From assembly GCF_902825155.1 (NCBI RefSeq), contig NZ_CADEAG010000001.1:310001-374000 (forward strand): 64,000 nucleotides of DNA, written 5' to 3'. Origin of the DNA: Bartonella taylorii 8TBB. GTDB lineage: Bacteria; Pseudomonadota; Alphaproteobacteria; Rhizobiales; Rhizobiaceae. The translations under genes and the position numbers were made by a program. Positions 1-9,398 of this stretch are shown piece by piece. The notes below the pieces were generated by a model. The model ran no database searches. It worked only from the letters and a program-made list of their open reading frames with translations, and was not told where the DNA came from. Positions within the stretch are counted from its first letter, which is position 1. Each line of letters begins with the position of its first letter.

Positions 1-438
1 TCGTGCTGTTATAACTTCTGGTTTTTTTATTTTTTGGTAAACATCCTCAATTCTACAATGATAAACTTTTGCTGGAAGATTAAGTTGAGCAATGACCATT
101 CGTAAAAAAGCTACTTTTTTACCATTACTTTCAACGAGATCAATATGTCCTGCTTTTTTTTGTTTCAGAAAAATAGCAATAACAATTGCGGGAAATCCAC
201 CACCTGAACCAAGGTCACACCAATGAAGAAAATTGCTGTGTAAAGGATATATTTGTGCCGAATCTAAAATATGACGTGTCCAGAGAACTGGTATTGTTGT
301 AGAAGATATTAAATTAATATGTTTGTTCCATTGAATTATTAAAGCTTCAAATTGTATTAAATCCTCCATCGTTTCACGTGAAACAAAAGGAACAATATTT
401 AAAAGTGCTTGATATTTTTGTTCTGTAGAAATATCCAT
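1..438 (-). CDS. rsmG: RsmG, 16S rRNA (guanine-527-N7)-methyltransferase, 3' part missing
   Basis: This gene methylates G527 of 16S rRNA with S-adenosylmethionine. It is read from the ATG at 438 and stays open to the window edge (146 codons), so the C-terminus lies outside. The translation has the family N-terminal HINLIS stretch (about residues 40-45) and the SAM-binding GSGGGFP motif (77-83). Its ATG overlaps the TAA of mnmG by one base, so the two are translationally coupled, the usual mnmG-rsmG order that precedes parA-parB. Codons 19-23 (VSRET) are written by a perfect parS-like palindrome, so this coding sequence doubles as a centromere site. Identification is firm; only the end is unknown. 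Confidence 0.95.
   Translation of the reverse strand, partial: MDISTEQKYQALLNIVPFVSRETMEDLIQFEALIIQWNKHINLISSTTIPVLWTRHILDSAQIYPLHSNFLHWCDLGSGGGFPAIVIAIFLKQKKAGHIDLVESNGKKVAFLRMVIAQLNLPAKVYHCRIEDVYQKIKKPEVITAR
371..384. promoter_or_regulatory. parS: parS-like ParB-binding palindrome inside rsmG
   Basis: The 14-bp perfect palindrome GTTTCACGTGAAAC matches the core of the bacterial parS consensus TGTTTCACGTGAAACA. It lies in codons 19-23 of rsmG. Two more copies lie 2 kb away. ParB binding is inferred from the match and the location near the origin. Confidence 0.85.
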
Positions 439-2306
439 TAAACAAATTGAGCCTTTTCACGTCGTTGGCGTTGAATATACGTAATAATAAGCGATAATGC
501 CGCGGGCGTCATACCATCAATTTTTTGAGCATCAGCAATTGAACGCGGGGATATTTCTTGAATTTTTGTTTTTAGTTCATTTGAAAGACCTGAAATTGCC
601 TGAATATCAAGAGAAGAAGGGATTTCTAAACGCTCATCTCGCTGAAGAGCAGCAATATCTTGTGCTTGCTTTTCTAGATAAACTGCATACTGCGCTTCAA
701 TTTCTAAAGATTCAACAGTTTTAGAATCAATTGATCGCAATTGTGGCCAAAAATGTGAAAGACGTTCTATCGTCATATGAGGATAAGCAAGAAGATCATA
801 AGCCGAACGCCGAATTCCATCGTGATTTACCTGTAATCCTCGAGAAGATGCTTCATTAGGTGTTAGAAAAAGTCCCTGACATATTGATCGTGCTAAATCA
901 AGACGTTGTTGTTTTTTCTGATAAAAATCCCAACGGTTTTGACCCACAATACCCCATTGTTGTGCCAAAGGTGTTAAACGAGCATCAGCGTTATCAGACC
1001 GCAGAGACAAACGAAATTCAGCACGTGATGTAAACATTCGATAAGGCTCACAAACCCCACGTGAAATTAAATCATCTATCATAACACCAATATAGGCTGT
1101 AGAACGACTTATAAGAATTTCATCTAATCCAGAAACTTTCCGTGCAGCATTTAATCCAGCTAAAAGTCCTTGTGCTGCAGCTTCCTCATATCCTGTTGTA
1201 CCATTAATTTGCCCTGCTAAAAACAATCCTGGTAAAGAACGCAATTCTAAAGTTTTAGTCAGTTGTTGTGGATTAACAAAGTCATATTCAATAGCATAAC
1301 CAGGTTGTAAAACCTTAACATTTTCTAGCCCTTCAATTGTTTTCAATAAAGAAATTTGGACATCTTCAGGAAGAGATGTAGAAAGACCATTTGGATAAAT
1401 AGTATCATCATTTAATCCTTCTGGTTCTAGAAAAATCTGATGTCCATCACGTTCCCCAAATTTAATAATTTTATCTTCAACTGAAGGACAATAACGTGGT
1501 CCTAATCCTTCAATATTTCCAGAATATAAAGCAGACCGATGAATGTTTTCACGAATAATTTTATGCGTTTGCGCATTCGTACGTGTTATTGCACATTCAA
1601 TTTGTGACTGTTCAATTTTTTCTGTTAAAAGAGAAAAGGAAACTGGATTTTCATCAGCTTGTTGTTTGGGAAGATACTCCCAACGAATTGTTTTTTTACT
1701 GAGACGAGCTGGAGTTCCTGTTTTTAACCTTCCAAGATTTATATTATAATTTTTTAAACGTTCAGCAAGTTTAACACTCGACTGTTCTCCCATCCGTCCA
1801 GCAGGCCATTTTTTATCACCAATATGAATAAGCCCATTTAAAAATGTCCCTGTAGTTAAAACAACAGCACCAGAAAAAAGCTTTCCCTGTTTTTTTAAAA
1901 CAACACCTGAAACATAATTATCTTTAACAATAAGATCAATGACTTCATCTTCAAGTAGAATGAGATTATCTTGTTCTTGTAAAAAACTCTGAATTGCTTC
2001 TTTATAGAGTTGTCTATCAGCTTGTGTACGCGGTCCTCTTACTGCGGGTCCTTTGCGTCGATTAAGTAGTCTAAATTGAATTCCAGCAGCATCTGCTGCT
2101 CTCCCCATAAGACCATCCAAAGCGTCTATTTCACGAACCAGATGTCCTTTTCCAAGCCCACCTATAGCGGGATTACAAGACATTGTCCCTATTGCTGATA
2201 TTTTATGCGTAATGAGTGCGGTCCGCGCTCCAACACGTGCTGAAGCTGAAGCAGCTTCACAGCCTGCATGACCACCCCCAACAACAACAACATCATATAA
2301 TTGCAT
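438..2306 (-). CDS. mnmG: MnmG (GidA), tRNA uridine-34 5-carboxymethylaminomethyl synthesis enzyme
   Basis: This FAD-dependent partner of MnmE modifies U34 of tRNAs that read NNA and NNG codons. The protein opens with the Rossmann motif [10 protein letters not shown] and is 622 residues from the chosen start, the usual family length. Two ATGs compete, at 2315 and 2306. An AGG abuts the first ATG but sits nine bases before the second, and the family usually starts close to YDVVVVGGG, so 2306 is preferred. It lies downstream of mnmE across a spacer with two parS-like sites and runs straight into rsmG. Its partner gene mnmE being adjacent supports the function. Confidence 0.95.
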   Translation of the reverse strand: MQLYDVVVVGGGHAGCEAASASARVGARTALITHKISAIGTMSCNPAIGGLGKGHLVREIDALDGLMGRAADAAGIQFRLLNRRKGPAVRGPRTQADRQLYKEAIQSFLQEQDNLILLEDEVIDLIVKDNYVSGVVLKKQGKLFSGAVVLTTGTFLNGLIHIGDKKWPAGRMGEQSSVKLAERLKNYNINLGRLKTGTPARLSKKTIRWEYLPKQQADENPVSFSLLTEKIEQSQIECAITRTNAQTHKIIRENIHRSALYSGNIEGLGPRYCPSVEDKIIKFGERDGHQIFLEPEGLNDDTIYPNGLSTSLPEDVQISLLKTIEGLENVKVLQPGYAIEYDFVNPQQLTKTLELRSLPGLFLAGQINGTTGYEEAAAQGLLAGLNAARKVSGLDEILISRSTAYIGVMIDDLISRGVCEPYRMFTSRAEFRLSLRSDNADARLTPLAQQWGIVGQNRWDFYQKKQQRLDLARSICQGLFLTPNEASSRGLQVNHDGIRRSAYDLLAYPHMTIERLSHFWPQLRSIDSKTVESLEIEAQYAVYLEKQAQDIAALQRDERLEIPSSLDIQAISGLSNELKTKIQEISPRSIADAQKIDGMTPAALSLIITYIQRQRREKAQFV

Positions 2307-2337
2307 TTGTTTCATCCTATAGAAAACCTATTCTCAA

Positions 2338-2351
2338 GTTTCACGTGAAAC
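2338..2351. promoter_or_regulatory. parS: parS-like ParB-binding palindrome
   Basis: GTTTCACGTGAAAC is a perfect 14-bp palindrome in the mnmE-mnmG spacer, identical to the copy inside rsmG. It fits the parS core. With the copies at 371 and 2400 it makes a cluster about 3 kb left of the putative oriC. Confidence 0.88.
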
Positions 2352-2399
2352 AAGATGTAAAATACACAATCTTTTAGATCTGTCTATGAAATAATAAAT

Positions 2400-2413
2400 G
2401 TTTCACGTGAATC
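2400..2413. promoter_or_regulatory. parS: parS-like site, one mismatch
   Basis: GTTTCACGTGAATC differs from the perfect palindrome at one position. With flanks it matches 15 of 16 bases of TGTTTCACGTGAAACA. It lies directly beyond the mnmE stop codon and 62 bp from the perfect site at 2338. Confidence 0.78.
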
Positions 2414-2414
2414 A

Positions 2415-3722
2415 TTATTTACCAACACAAAACTCTGAAAAAATAATATCAAGCAAATCTTCAACATCTATATCTCCTGTAATCCTCCCAAGAAAATCAC
2501 TTGCACGGCGAAGATGTTCTGCGCGTAAACTTAAATCAAGAGTATGATGATTTATGGAAAATTCTATCTCTTTAACAGCTTCTTTTAATAACTGAAGTTG
2601 CCTTTTACGTGCTGGAACAAGATTTCCGATTTCAGCAGCACGACGTAAACAAAATGACTCAAGTTCTTTAATAAAAGAATCAAAATTTAAACCAGTTATT
2701 GCAGAAAACTGTATAGACCAATGATTTTCATTTTTTTCATAAAGGTCAAGCTTATTACCAACACGCCATATTTCAGCCGATGTTTTTGGTAATTCGATCT
2801 CTTTTGGATTTAGCATATCATAAACTAAAATAACTAAATCAGCATCCCTAACATGCTGCCTTGCCACTTCTATTCCTAATTGCTCAATTTTGTTTTCTGT
2901 TTCCCTAAAACCAGCAGTATCCGTCACAAAGACCGGTAAACCACCAAAAACAAGTCTCATTTCCAAAGCATCACGAGTCGTTCCTGCTTCTTCTGTCACA
3001 ATAGCAACAGGTCTTCCAGCCAAACGATTCATAATACTTGATTTTCCAGAATTTGGAGCACCAGCAATGACAATCTTTAATCCATCACGTAAAATACTAG
3101 CACGCTCTCCTTCAGCAATATGTTTGCGAAGAGAAGCACAAAATTCTTCCATATTTTTCCAAACTTCATCAGATATTGAGTTTGGGATATCAGCTTCATC
3201 AGAAAAATCAAGCTCTGCTTCTATAAAAGCACGTGCTTTTATAAGCTTATTACGCCAATCACGATAAAGAGTTGTTAAACGTCCACTTGTCCCCATAACT
3301 GCTAAACGTCGCTGACTTTCCGTTTCTGCCTCTATTAAATCAGCAAGACCTTCTGCTTGAACAAGATCTAATTTTCCCTCTATAAATGCACGACGCGAAA
3401 ATTCACCTGCCTCTGCAACACGACATCCAGTAAATGTGGATAACTCATCGAGAAAACGATTAACAACTGCTTTTCCTCCATGTAAATGAAATTCTGCACA
3501 ATCCTCCCCTGTAAAACTATGAGGAGCAGGAAAAAAAACAGTTAAAGCAGAATCTAGAAAACTACCATCACGAGCAGTAAGATTTCCATAATGCATAAAC
3601 CGTGCTTTTGGTAAGCAACCACAAAGCGTTTTAACTACATTTACAACATGGGGACCAGAAAGCCGAATGACCGCAACCCCTGAAGGCAACAACCCACTCG
3701 AAACAGCAAAGATTGTATCCAC
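2415..3722 (-). CDS. mnmE: MnmE (TrmE), tRNA modification GTPase
   Basis: This GTPase works with MnmG to build the 5-carboxymethylaminomethyl group on tRNA U34. Visible motifs are the G1 loop GAPNSGKSS, G3 DTAG and G4 NKLD. The essential C-terminal motif is CVGK (family C[IV]GK). The reading frame extends upstream to a TTG, but the GTG at 3722 gives the family N-terminus DTIFAVSSG and has GGGA eight bases before it. From there the protein is 435 residues. It ends 33 bp after rho would begin to its right in the same leftward group, consistent with co-transcription from the origin side. Confidence 0.95.
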   Translation of the reverse strand: MDTIFAVSSGLLPSGVAVIRLSGPHVVNVVKTLCGCLPKARFMHYGNLTARDGSFLDSALTVFFPAPHSFTGEDCAEFHLHGGKAVVNRFLDELSTFTGCRVAEAGEFSRRAFIEGKLDLVQAEGLADLIEAETESQRRLAVMGTSGRLTTLYRDWRNKLIKARAFIEAELDFSDEADIPNSISDEVWKNMEEFCASLRKHIAEGERASILRDGLKIVIAGAPNSGKSSIMNRLAGRPVAIVTEEAGTTRDALEMRLVFGGLPVFVTDTAGFRETENKIEQLGIEVARQHVRDADLVILVYDMLNPKEIELPKTSAEIWRVGNKLDLYEKNENHWSIQFSAITGLNFDSFIKELESFCLRRAAEIGNLVPARKRQLQLLKEAVKEIEFSINHHTLDLSLRAEHLRRASDFLGRITGDIDVEDLLDIIFSEFCVGK

Positions 3723-3755
3723 AGGATGTATCCCAATCAAAAAAATCCAATATTT

Positions 3756-5021
3756 CTACGTATTCATTGAATCAAAGAATTCACTATTGTTTTTTGTTTG
3801 TTTGAGTTTATCAATCAAAAACTCAATTGCATCTGTTACATTCATAGGCGCCAAAATGCGACGAAGTACAAAAATTTTATGTAAATCTTGTCGTGCTACT
3901 AAAAGCTCTTCTTTACGTGTTCCTGACTTTAATATATCCATAGCTGGGAAAATTCGCTTATCAGCAACTTTACGATCAAGAACAATTTCCGAATTACCAG
4001 TACCTTTAAATTCTTCAAAAATAACCTCATCCATACGACTACCAGTATCAATCAAAGCCGTTGCAATAATGGTTAAAGATCCACCCTCTTCAATGTTACG
4101 TGCTGCACCAAAAAAACGTTTTGGACGCTGTAGCGCATTTGCATCTACACCACCTGTTAAAACCTTACCTGATGAAGGAACAACCGTATTATACGCACGT
4201 CCAAGACGTGTAATAGAATCGAGAAGAATAACGACATCACGCCCATATTCAACAAGACGTTTTGCTTTTTCAATAACCATCTCAGCTACTTGCACATGTC
4301 GAATTGCTGGTTCATCAAAAGTAGAAGAAACTACTTCTCCTTGTACAGAACGCTGCATATCAGTAACTTCTTCTGGTCGTTCATCTATTAAAAGAACGAT
4401 AAGATAACATTCAGGATGATTAGTCGTAATAGAATGAGCAATATTCTGGAGTAAAACTGTTTTTCCTGTTCGAGGAGGCGCTACAATTAATCCTCTTTGC
4501 CCTTTTCCCAAAGGTGATATTAAATCAATCACCCGCGATGACATATCCTTCTCTGTAGGATCTTGTATTTCCATTTGAAAACGTTCATTAGAATAAAGGG
4601 GAGTGAGATTATCAAAATGAATTTTATAACGAATTTTCTCAGGATCTTCAAAATTAATTGTATTAATTTTAAGAAGAGCAAAATAACGTTCCCCCTCTTT
4701 TGGACTTCGTATAGGACCTTCAACGGTATCCCCTGTTTTCAAAGAAAACGATTGAATTTGTGCCGGAGAAAGATAAATATCATCAGGTCCTGGAAGATAA
4801 TTAGCATCAGCAGACCGCAAAAATCCAAATCCATCTTGTAAAACTTCAACAACTCCTTCTCCAATAATTTCCACATCTTGCAAAGCAAGTTTTTTCAAGA
4901 TAGCGAACATTAATTCTTGTTTACGCATTAGAGAAGCATTTTCAACTTCCAATGTTTCAGCAAAAGAGACAAGTTCAACGGGATTTTTACTTTTAAGTTC
5001 TTGTAGTTTCATTTCTTGCAT
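3756..5021 (-). CDS. rho: Transcription termination factor Rho
   Basis: Rho is the hexameric RNA-dependent ATPase helicase that ends transcription at Rho-dependent sites. The 421-residue product shows the N-terminal helical start MKLQELKSK and the RNA-binding cold-shock-like fold with [20 protein letters not shown]. It also has the Walker A motif APPRTGKT (about 180), Walker [17 protein letters not shown] and the Q/R loop region. Length is normal. It is the first gene left of the putative origin and is transcribed away from it. A 246-codon frame on the opposite strand (3667-4407) is an antisense shadow. Confidence 0.97.
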   Translation of the reverse strand: MQEMKLQELKSKNPVELVSFAETLEVENASLMRKQELMFAILKKLALQDVEIIGEGVVEVLQDGFGFLRSADANYLPGPDDIYLSPAQIQSFSLKTGDTVEGPIRSPKEGERYFALLKINTINFEDPEKIRYKIHFDNLTPLYSNERFQMEIQDPTEKDMSSRVIDLISPLGKGQRGLIVAPPRTGKTVLLQNIAHSITTNHPECYLIVLLIDERPEEVTDMQRSVQGEVVSSTFDEPAIRHVQVAEMVIEKAKRLVEYGRDVVILLDSITRLGRAYNTVVPSSGKVLTGGVDANALQRPKRFFGAARNIEEGGSLTIIATALIDTGSRMDEVIFEEFKGTGNSEIVLDRKVADKRIFPAMDILKSGTRKEELLVARQDLHKIFVLRRILAPMNVTDAIEFLIDKLKQTKNNSEFFDSMNT

Positions 5022-5253
5022 GAAATATGCTCTTTAGAGTGACGGGAAATTATCCTTGAATTAATTTACGGAAATTTTTGAGAATGGAACATTCTTATAA
5101 AGGAAAAAGATTTTACACTCAATTTTCTTAATCTGCAAGCACCATTTATATGAATTGTATTCGTATAATATTAAGTAATTGTATAAAAGATCAGTTATGC
5201 AAATTGGAAAATAACATCTTTTATAAAATAAATATAGACTTATTTCAGATATT

Positions 5254-5268
5254 TTAATTGAATATAAA
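5254..5268. promoter_or_regulatory. Weak CtrA-like site in the AT-rich stretch
   Basis: TTAATTGAATATAAA matches the CtrA pattern TTAA-N7-TTAA at 7 of 8 fixed bases. In DNA this AT-rich a chance match is quite possible, so it is recorded only as a companion to the perfect site at 5575. Confidence 0.3.
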
Positions 5269-5386
5269 ATTAGTTTATATCATTAACAAATCAATACCTA
5301 AAGGTATTTTCATATAATAAATTTTTAAAAAAAGAGTTATTTTTATTTTTGTCTGTGTTTAGTGTGAATTACTAGTTATACTTAAA

Positions 5387-5513
5387 TTATCCTCAATTTT
5401 ATCAACAGAGAAAAAATAAAAAAAAATAAACACAACACTATCTTAAAGATATTATCCCCACTCTTCTTTTATAAAAATGATTCAATGATCACAACCATTC
5501 AATTTGTGCATAA
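5387..5513. promoter_or_regulatory. Cluster of four near-consensus DnaA boxes
   Basis: Sites against TTATCCACA are TTATCCTCA (5387-5395), TTATCAACA (5399-5407), TTATCCCCA (5452-5460) and, on the minus strand, TTATGCACA (5505-5513). Each has one mismatch. A weaker TTATGCAAA lies near 5195. Four 8/9 matches in 127 bp next to a 90 percent AT stretch is the layout expected of an origin. Confidence 0.65.
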
Positions 5514-5574
5514 TAATATAAAATTTTTTCTAAATTCTAGTTTTACAAAAAATCTCAGAGTATATGCACATTTG

Positions 5575-5589
5575 TTAACAAGGAGTTAA
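5575..5589. promoter_or_regulatory. Perfect CtrA-type box overlapping the ppsR ribosome binding site
   Basis: TTAACAAGGAGTTAA is a full match to the CtrA recognition pattern TTAA-N7-TTAA. The seven-base centre contains the AAGGAG Shine-Dalgarno sequence of ppsR (GTG start at 5597). CtrA sites in the origin silence initiation in Caulobacter; the same role here is inferred. Confidence 0.5.
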
Positions 5590-5596
5590 AATTTTT

Positions 5597-6421
5597 GTGA
5601 CAAAAGAAAAAAAATCCTTTCATTTGCATATGCTTTCTGATGCAACAGGAGAGACATTAATTTCTGTTGGTAGAGCCGTTGCTTCACAATATACAATGAG
5701 CCAAGTAACAGAGCATATTTATCCAATGATTCGTAATGAAACACAGTTGGAGAGAGCTCTTAATGAAATACAACAAGAGCCGGGTATTGTTCTTTACACA
5801 ATCATTGATAAAAAAATAAAACTCCTTCTTAGGAAAAGATGTGAAAAAATAAAAGTTCCCTGTATTGACATATTACATCCTGTTCTAGATGCTTTTCAGA
5901 CATATCTTGGAATGCCGACCAATTTACGTGCGAGTGCACAGCATGATCTCAATGCAGATTATTTTCGCCGTATTGAAGCACTTGATTTTACAATAGAGCA
6001 TGATGATGGGCAGTCTTCCAATGATTTATCGGATGCAGACGTGATACTTGTAGGAATCTCAAGAACTTCTAAAACGCCTACGAGTATCTATTTAGCAAAT
6101 CGTGGAATTAAAACAGCTAATGTTCCTCTTATTCCGAGTATTGATTTACCAGAAGCTCTTTTGGAAGCAAAAAATGCTTTGATTATTGGTTTAATAGCTT
6201 CAGCTGAAAGAATTTCACACATTCGTCAAAATAGAGATTTGGGGGATAGTTTTGCCCTTGAAAGTTATACGGATCGCGTCAGTATAGCTGAAGAATTGAC
6301 TTACGCAAAACGTATTTGTGAACGTTTTGGTTGGCCTATTATTGATGTCACAAGACGTTCTATTGAAGAAACAGCTGCAGCTATATTTGAACTTTTGTCG
6401 CGATTTCGTGAAGGAAAATGA
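5597..6421 (+). CDS. ppsR: PpsR/DUF299 kinase-pyrophosphorylase, regulator of PEP synthase or pyruvate phosphate dikinase
   Basis: Members of this family phosphorylate and dephosphorylate PEP synthase or pyruvate phosphate dikinase, using ADP for inactivation and phosphate for reactivation. The 274-residue protein starts FHLHMLSDATGET, typical of the family. It has the nucleotide-binding GISRTSKTPTS segment near residue 153 followed by NRGIKTANVPLIP. It starts with GTG; an AAGGAG sits 11 bases upstream and no nearer ATG fits. It is the first gene right of the putative origin, as its homologue is in Caulobacter and Rickettsia. The target enzyme is not in this window. Confidence 0.92.
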   Translation: MTKEKKSFHLHMLSDATGETLISVGRAVASQYTMSQVTEHIYPMIRNETQLERALNEIQQEPGIVLYTIIDKKIKLLLRKRCEKIKVPCIDILHPVLDAFQTYLGMPTNLRASAQHDLNADYFRRIEALDFTIEHDDGQSSNDLSDADVILVGISRTSKTPTSIYLANRGIKTANVPLIPSIDLPEALLEAKNALIIGLIASAERISHIRQNRDLGDSFALESYTDRVSIAEELTYAKRICERFGWPIIDVTRRSIEETAAAIFELLSRFREGK

Positions 6422-6433
6422 AAGAAGACTCTC

Positions 6434-7030
6434 ATGCTAGCAGATACGTTAATCTTAGCATCCCTTAGTTCTTATCGTGCACAATTATTGAAAAAAGCAG
6501 GTTTAAATTTTTTCATTGAAGGAGCTTCTTTTGATGAAAGAGAAGTAGAAAAGACAGAAAAAACAAAGACTCCTAAAGAACTCAGTTGTTTTCTTGCAAG
6601 TGCAAAGGCAAAAAATGTTTCTGATCGCTTTCCTTATGCCTTGGTCATTGGTTGTGATCAAGTACTTGATTTGGAAGGACAGGTTTTTCACAAAGTCAAA
6701 AGTAGCAAGGAAGCACATCGACGTTTATCTGATCTATCAGGAAAAACTCACGCTCTTCATAGTGCAGTAGCTTTATTTCACAATGGTCAAGAAATTTGGG
6801 TGGAAGCCTTTAGTGCCCATATGTCGGTACGTCCTCTCTCGTCAGAATTTATTGAACGTTATTTAGCACGTGTAGGAACAGCTGTTTTTAACAGCGTAGG
6901 AGTTTATCAAATTGAAGGAGAGGGAATCCATCTTTTTGAAAGAATTGATGGAGATTTTTTTACTATTATTGGTTTACCTTTGTTACCTTTATTAGCAAAA
7001 TTGCGTCATTTGGGAATTATTGATGGTTAA
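6434..7030 (+). CDS. maf: Maf-like nucleotide pyrophosphatase
   Basis: Maf proteins hydrolyse non-canonical or modified nucleoside triphosphates. The 198-residue product starts with the family signature [15 protein letters not shown] and carries the FDERE and [15 protein letters not shown] segments that hold the catalytic acidic residues. The C-terminal [15 protein letters not shown] matches the family end. It lies 12 bp after ppsR and overlaps aroE, so ppsR-maf-aroE-coaE-dnaQ looks like one rightward operon. The exact substrate cannot be told from sequence. Confidence 0.92.
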   Translation: MLADTLILASLSSYRAQLLKKAGLNFFIEGASFDEREVEKTEKTKTPKELSCFLASAKAKNVSDRFPYALVIGCDQVLDLEGQVFHKVKSSKEAHRRLSDLSGKTHALHSAVALFHNGQEIWVEAFSAHMSVRPLSSEFIERYLARVGTAVFNSVGVYQIEGEGIHLFERIDGDFFTIIGLPLLPLLAKLRHLGIIDG

Positions 7031-7904
7031 CTTTACAATAAAACGCGAAAAAATAATTTCTCCACGTGCTTTTGTTGTTGGCATTCCTATTCATCATTCA
7101 ATGTCGCCAAAAATTCACAATTTTTGGCTTAAACAATATAATTTACAAGGTGAATATCTAGCACAAGAAGTAACATCTGAAAAATTTAGTGATTTTCTTA
7201 CATCTATGCAAAAAAGGGGTTTTTGTGGGGGCAATGTTACTCTGCCACATAAACAGGAAGCTTTTCATTTAGCAAATTATAAAGATGATGTAGCAACAAT
7301 GATTGGAGCTGCTAATACACTATGGTATGAAAGGGATAAACTTTGTGCCACAAATACTGATGCTTATGGTTTCAGTGCTAATCTTGATGATTCTATTTCT
7401 GATTGGGTTGGGGAGACAGCTCTTGTTTTTGGTGCTGGTGGCGCTGCACGTGCAATCTTATATGCTTTAAAAGAGCGTGGATTTGAACGTATTTTCTTAG
7501 CTAATCGTACAAAAAAACGGGCAGATGATTTAGCTGAACATTTTGGAAAACCTGTTAAAGTCCATGATTGGCACTGTTCTAGCGAAATACTTTACCAAGC
7601 TGATTTAATTGTCAACACGACTTCTGTGGGGATGACAAATCCACACGAGAATAAAAGTGATTCTTTTTTTTGCGATTTTAATAAAACAAAAACATCAACG
7701 TTGGTAACAGATATTGTTTATACACCATTGATGACGCCTTTTTTACAACAAGCAAAAGCACACGGTTTAAGGATAGTAGATGGACTTGGTATGCTTTTAC
7801 ATCAAGCTGTTCCTGGTTTTGAACGATGGTTTGGAATGAGACCACAGGTTACGAAGGCATTACGAGCAGCAATTTTAGAGGATATGGGTGAAAAAAAGGA
7901 ATGA
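7023..7904 (+). CDS. aroE: Shikimate dehydrogenase AroE
   Basis: This enzyme reduces 3-dehydroshikimate to shikimate with NADPH in the aromatic amino acid pathway. The 293-residue protein shows the substrate site [12 protein letters not shown], the catalytic lysine in NVTLPHK, NTDAYGF, and the NADP-binding GAGGAARAI. The frame can be extended one codon to a TTG at 7020, but the ATG at 7023 is preferred; it overlaps the end of maf by 8 bp. The stop overlaps the coaE start (ATGA). Tight overlaps on both sides indicate coupled translation. Confidence 0.95.
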   Translation: MVNFTIKREKIISPRAFVVGIPIHHSMSPKIHNFWLKQYNLQGEYLAQEVTSEKFSDFLTSMQKRGFCGGNVTLPHKQEAFHLANYKDDVATMIGAANTLWYERDKLCATNTDAYGFSANLDDSISDWVGETALVFGAGGAARAILYALKERGFERIFLANRTKKRADDLAEHFGKPVKVHDWHCSSEILYQADLIVNTTSVGMTNPHENKSDSFFCDFNKTKTSTLVTDIVYTPLMTPFLQQAKAHGLRIVDGLGMLLHQAVPGFERWFGMRPQVTKALRAAILEDMGEKKE

Positions 7905-8488
7905 AAATTATAGGACTTACTGGATCAATTGCTATGGGAAAATCAACAGTTGCTAATTTTTTCAGACAAGCTGGTATTTCTGTTTTTAATGCTGATGAAG
8001 CGGTACACCAACTTTACGAGCGTGAACCAGCTTTATCGCTTATAGCACGTACATTCCCTACTGTTATTGAAAATGGTAAAGTTAATCGCCTAAAGCTTTC
8101 TGAAATTTTGATGAACAATAATGAACAATTACAAACATTAGAAAAAGTAATTCACCCTTTAGTTAAAAAAAAAGAAAAAGAGTTTATTGATACAGCGCGC
8201 CAAAAAAGAGAAAAATTAGTTGTTCTTGATATTCCACTTCTTTTTGAAACGAAGAGTGAAAAACGTGTAGACAGTGTAGTTGTTGTCTCTGCTCCACGAG
8301 AAATACAAAAAAGGCGTGTAATGATTCGTCCAAATATGAATGAAAAAAAATTTGCCTTGATCAATGCTAGACAAATGTCTGATGAAAAAAAACGAGAACG
8401 TGCTGATTTTATTATTGATACAGGAAAAGATTTAGAGAATACACGTCAACAAGTTTTTTGCCTGATAAAAAGTTTGCTAAAGAAGTAA
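7901..8488 (+). CDS. coaE: Dephospho-CoA kinase CoaE
   Basis: CoaE phosphorylates dephospho-CoA in the last step of coenzyme A synthesis. The P-loop [12 protein letters not shown] opens the 195-residue protein, followed by [11 protein letters not shown] and the LDIPLLFE segment of the CoA-binding domain. Its ATG overlaps the aroE stop by four bases and AAGGA sits directly before it. CoaBC for earlier steps is encoded far away at 49.6-51.0 kb. Length and motifs are normal. Confidence 0.95.
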   Translation: MKIIGLTGSIAMGKSTVANFFRQAGISVFNADEAVHQLYEREPALSLIARTFPTVIENGKVNRLKLSEILMNNNEQLQTLEKVIHPLVKKKEKEFIDTARQKREKLVVLDIPLLFETKSEKRVDSVVVVSAPREIQKRRVMIRPNMNEKKFALINARQMSDEKKRERADFIIDTGKDLENTRQQVFCLIKSLLKK

Positions 8489-8492
8489 AATA

Positions 8493-9200
8493 ATGCGTGA
8501 AATTATTTTTGATACAGAAACAACAGGTTTAGATAAAGAGAAAGATCGCATAATCGAAATAGGTTGTGTAGAGATGATTGATCGTTATCTTACGGGACGC
8601 CGATTCCATGTTTATTTGAATCCGCAAGGCGTTATCATTCCTGATGAAGTTGTAGCAATTCATGGATTGACCAATGAACGCTTAAAAAATGAAAAAATCT
8701 TTAGTGATATTGCTGATGAGTTTTTGGAATTTATTAATGGCGCAACAATGATTGCACATAATGCGAGTTTTGATATTGGCTTTCTTAATGCAGAATTAGA
8801 ACGAGTGAATAAACCACTTATCAGTGTTGATAACATTCTTGATACATTAGCCATGGCGCGGCGTAAATTTCCCATGGGTCCTAATTCTCTTGATGTTTTG
8901 TGCAAACGCTTTGGAATTGATAATAGCCATCGTGTTCTTCATGGTGCTTTGCTTGATGCGGAGATTCTCGCCGATGTTTATATTGAACTCATTGGTGGAA
9001 AGCAGGGCGTATTGGGTTTTGATAACAGGGGGAGTATTGATGAGGATACTCAAAATGACAAAGATGCCCTCTACGCAGTTAAATTTCGCCCACAGCCTTT
9101 ACCTTCAAGACTAAGTGCACAAGAAAGAAGTATGCATGCTGATTTTATCAACAAAATGGTTAAAAAAGCTCTGTGGAATGACTTTGAAGTTTCTGAATAG
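8493..9200 (+). CDS. dnaQ: DNA polymerase III epsilon subunit (3'-5' proofreading exonuclease)
   Basis: This is the DEDDh proofreading exonuclease of the replicase. Exo I is FDTETTGLDKEKDRIIEIG, Exo II is AHNASFDIGFLN and Exo III is HGALLDAEILADVY, all intact in 235 residues. It starts 4 bp after coaE and closes the origin-proximal operon. A 335-bp spacer with a strong hairpin follows. In several relatives secB is a neighbour; it is not seen here. Confidence 0.95.
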   Translation: MREIIFDTETTGLDKEKDRIIEIGCVEMIDRYLTGRRFHVYLNPQGVIIPDEVVAIHGLTNERLKNEKIFSDIADEFLEFINGATMIAHNASFDIGFLNAELERVNKPLISVDNILDTLAMARRKFPMGPNSLDVLCKRFGIDNSHRVLHGALLDAEILADVYIELIGGKQGVLGFDNRGSIDEDTQNDKDALYAVKFRPQPLPSRLSAQERSMHADFINKMVKKALWNDFEVSE

Positions 9201-9282
9201 TTCGGCCACCCTTTCCCTGAAAAAGTTATTTGAAAACTTAGGAAGAACAAAGCCTCTAGAAATGTGTTCTTCAAAAAAATAT

Positions 9283-9315
9283 GGTCGTTGTGGGGAGGGG
9301 AACACCACAACGACC
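9283..9315 (+). ncRNA. Perfect 11-bp stem hairpin, possible leader or small RNA
   Basis: GGTCGTTGTGG (9283-9293) pairs perfectly with CCACAACGACC (9305-9315) around an 11-base purine-rich loop that contains GGAGGGG. No T-tract follows, so it does not look like a simple intrinsic terminator. The loop resembles a ribosome binding sequence. Function is unknown. Confidence 0.4.
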
Positions 9316-9356
9316 CTGTCGCTACATAGCACCTCAGCTATCATAGGAGGAGCAAA

Positions 9357-9398
9357 ATGAAAGCTATTATATCCTGTAACAGCAAAGAAAAGCTCTAG
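9357..9398 (+). CDS. Possible 13-residue leader peptide before polA
   Basis: An ATG at 9357 follows an unusually good Shine-Dalgarno sequence (TAGGAGGA, six bases upstream) and opens a frame of 13 codons that ends in TAG at 9398. The peptide reads MKAIISCNSKEKL. The frame is too short to judge by composition; the ribosome binding site and the flanking inverted repeats are the only support. It could be a regulatory upstream frame for polA, a real micropeptide, or chance. Confidence 0.3.
   Translation: MKAIISCNSKEKL

Larger units (their letters stand above)
5022..5596. other. oriC: Putative chromosomal replication origin (oriC), rho-ppsR spacer
   Basis: This 575-bp spacer separates leftward rho from rightward ppsR. 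Positions 5221-5280 hold only 6 G or C in 60 bases, a good candidate for a DNA unwinding element, and A-tracts run at 5408-5430. Four sites match TTATCCACA at 8 of 9 positions, and there is a perfect TTAA-N7-TTAA site at 5575. In Caulobacter and Rickettsia the origin lies between hemE and the ppsR homologue. Here hemE is gone and rho is the left flank. Gene orientation flips here and parS sites are close by. Function is inferred. Confidence 0.75.

Noticed and set aside
1056-1068. CCACGTGAAAT inside mnmG, resembling half a parS site
   Set aside because: Only the CACGTGAAA half matches; it is not palindromic over the full 14 bp.
3667-4407. 246-codon plus-strand frame opposite rho and mnmE
   Set aside because: It lies wholly antisense to strongly conserved genes, its translation is rich in S, R and T with no domain, and it is explained by codon bias of the genes on the other strand.
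9071-9344. Two minus-strand frames opposite the end of dnaQ
   Set aside because: They overlap dnaQ and the structured leader and owe their length to the absence of stops in the antisense of those sequences.
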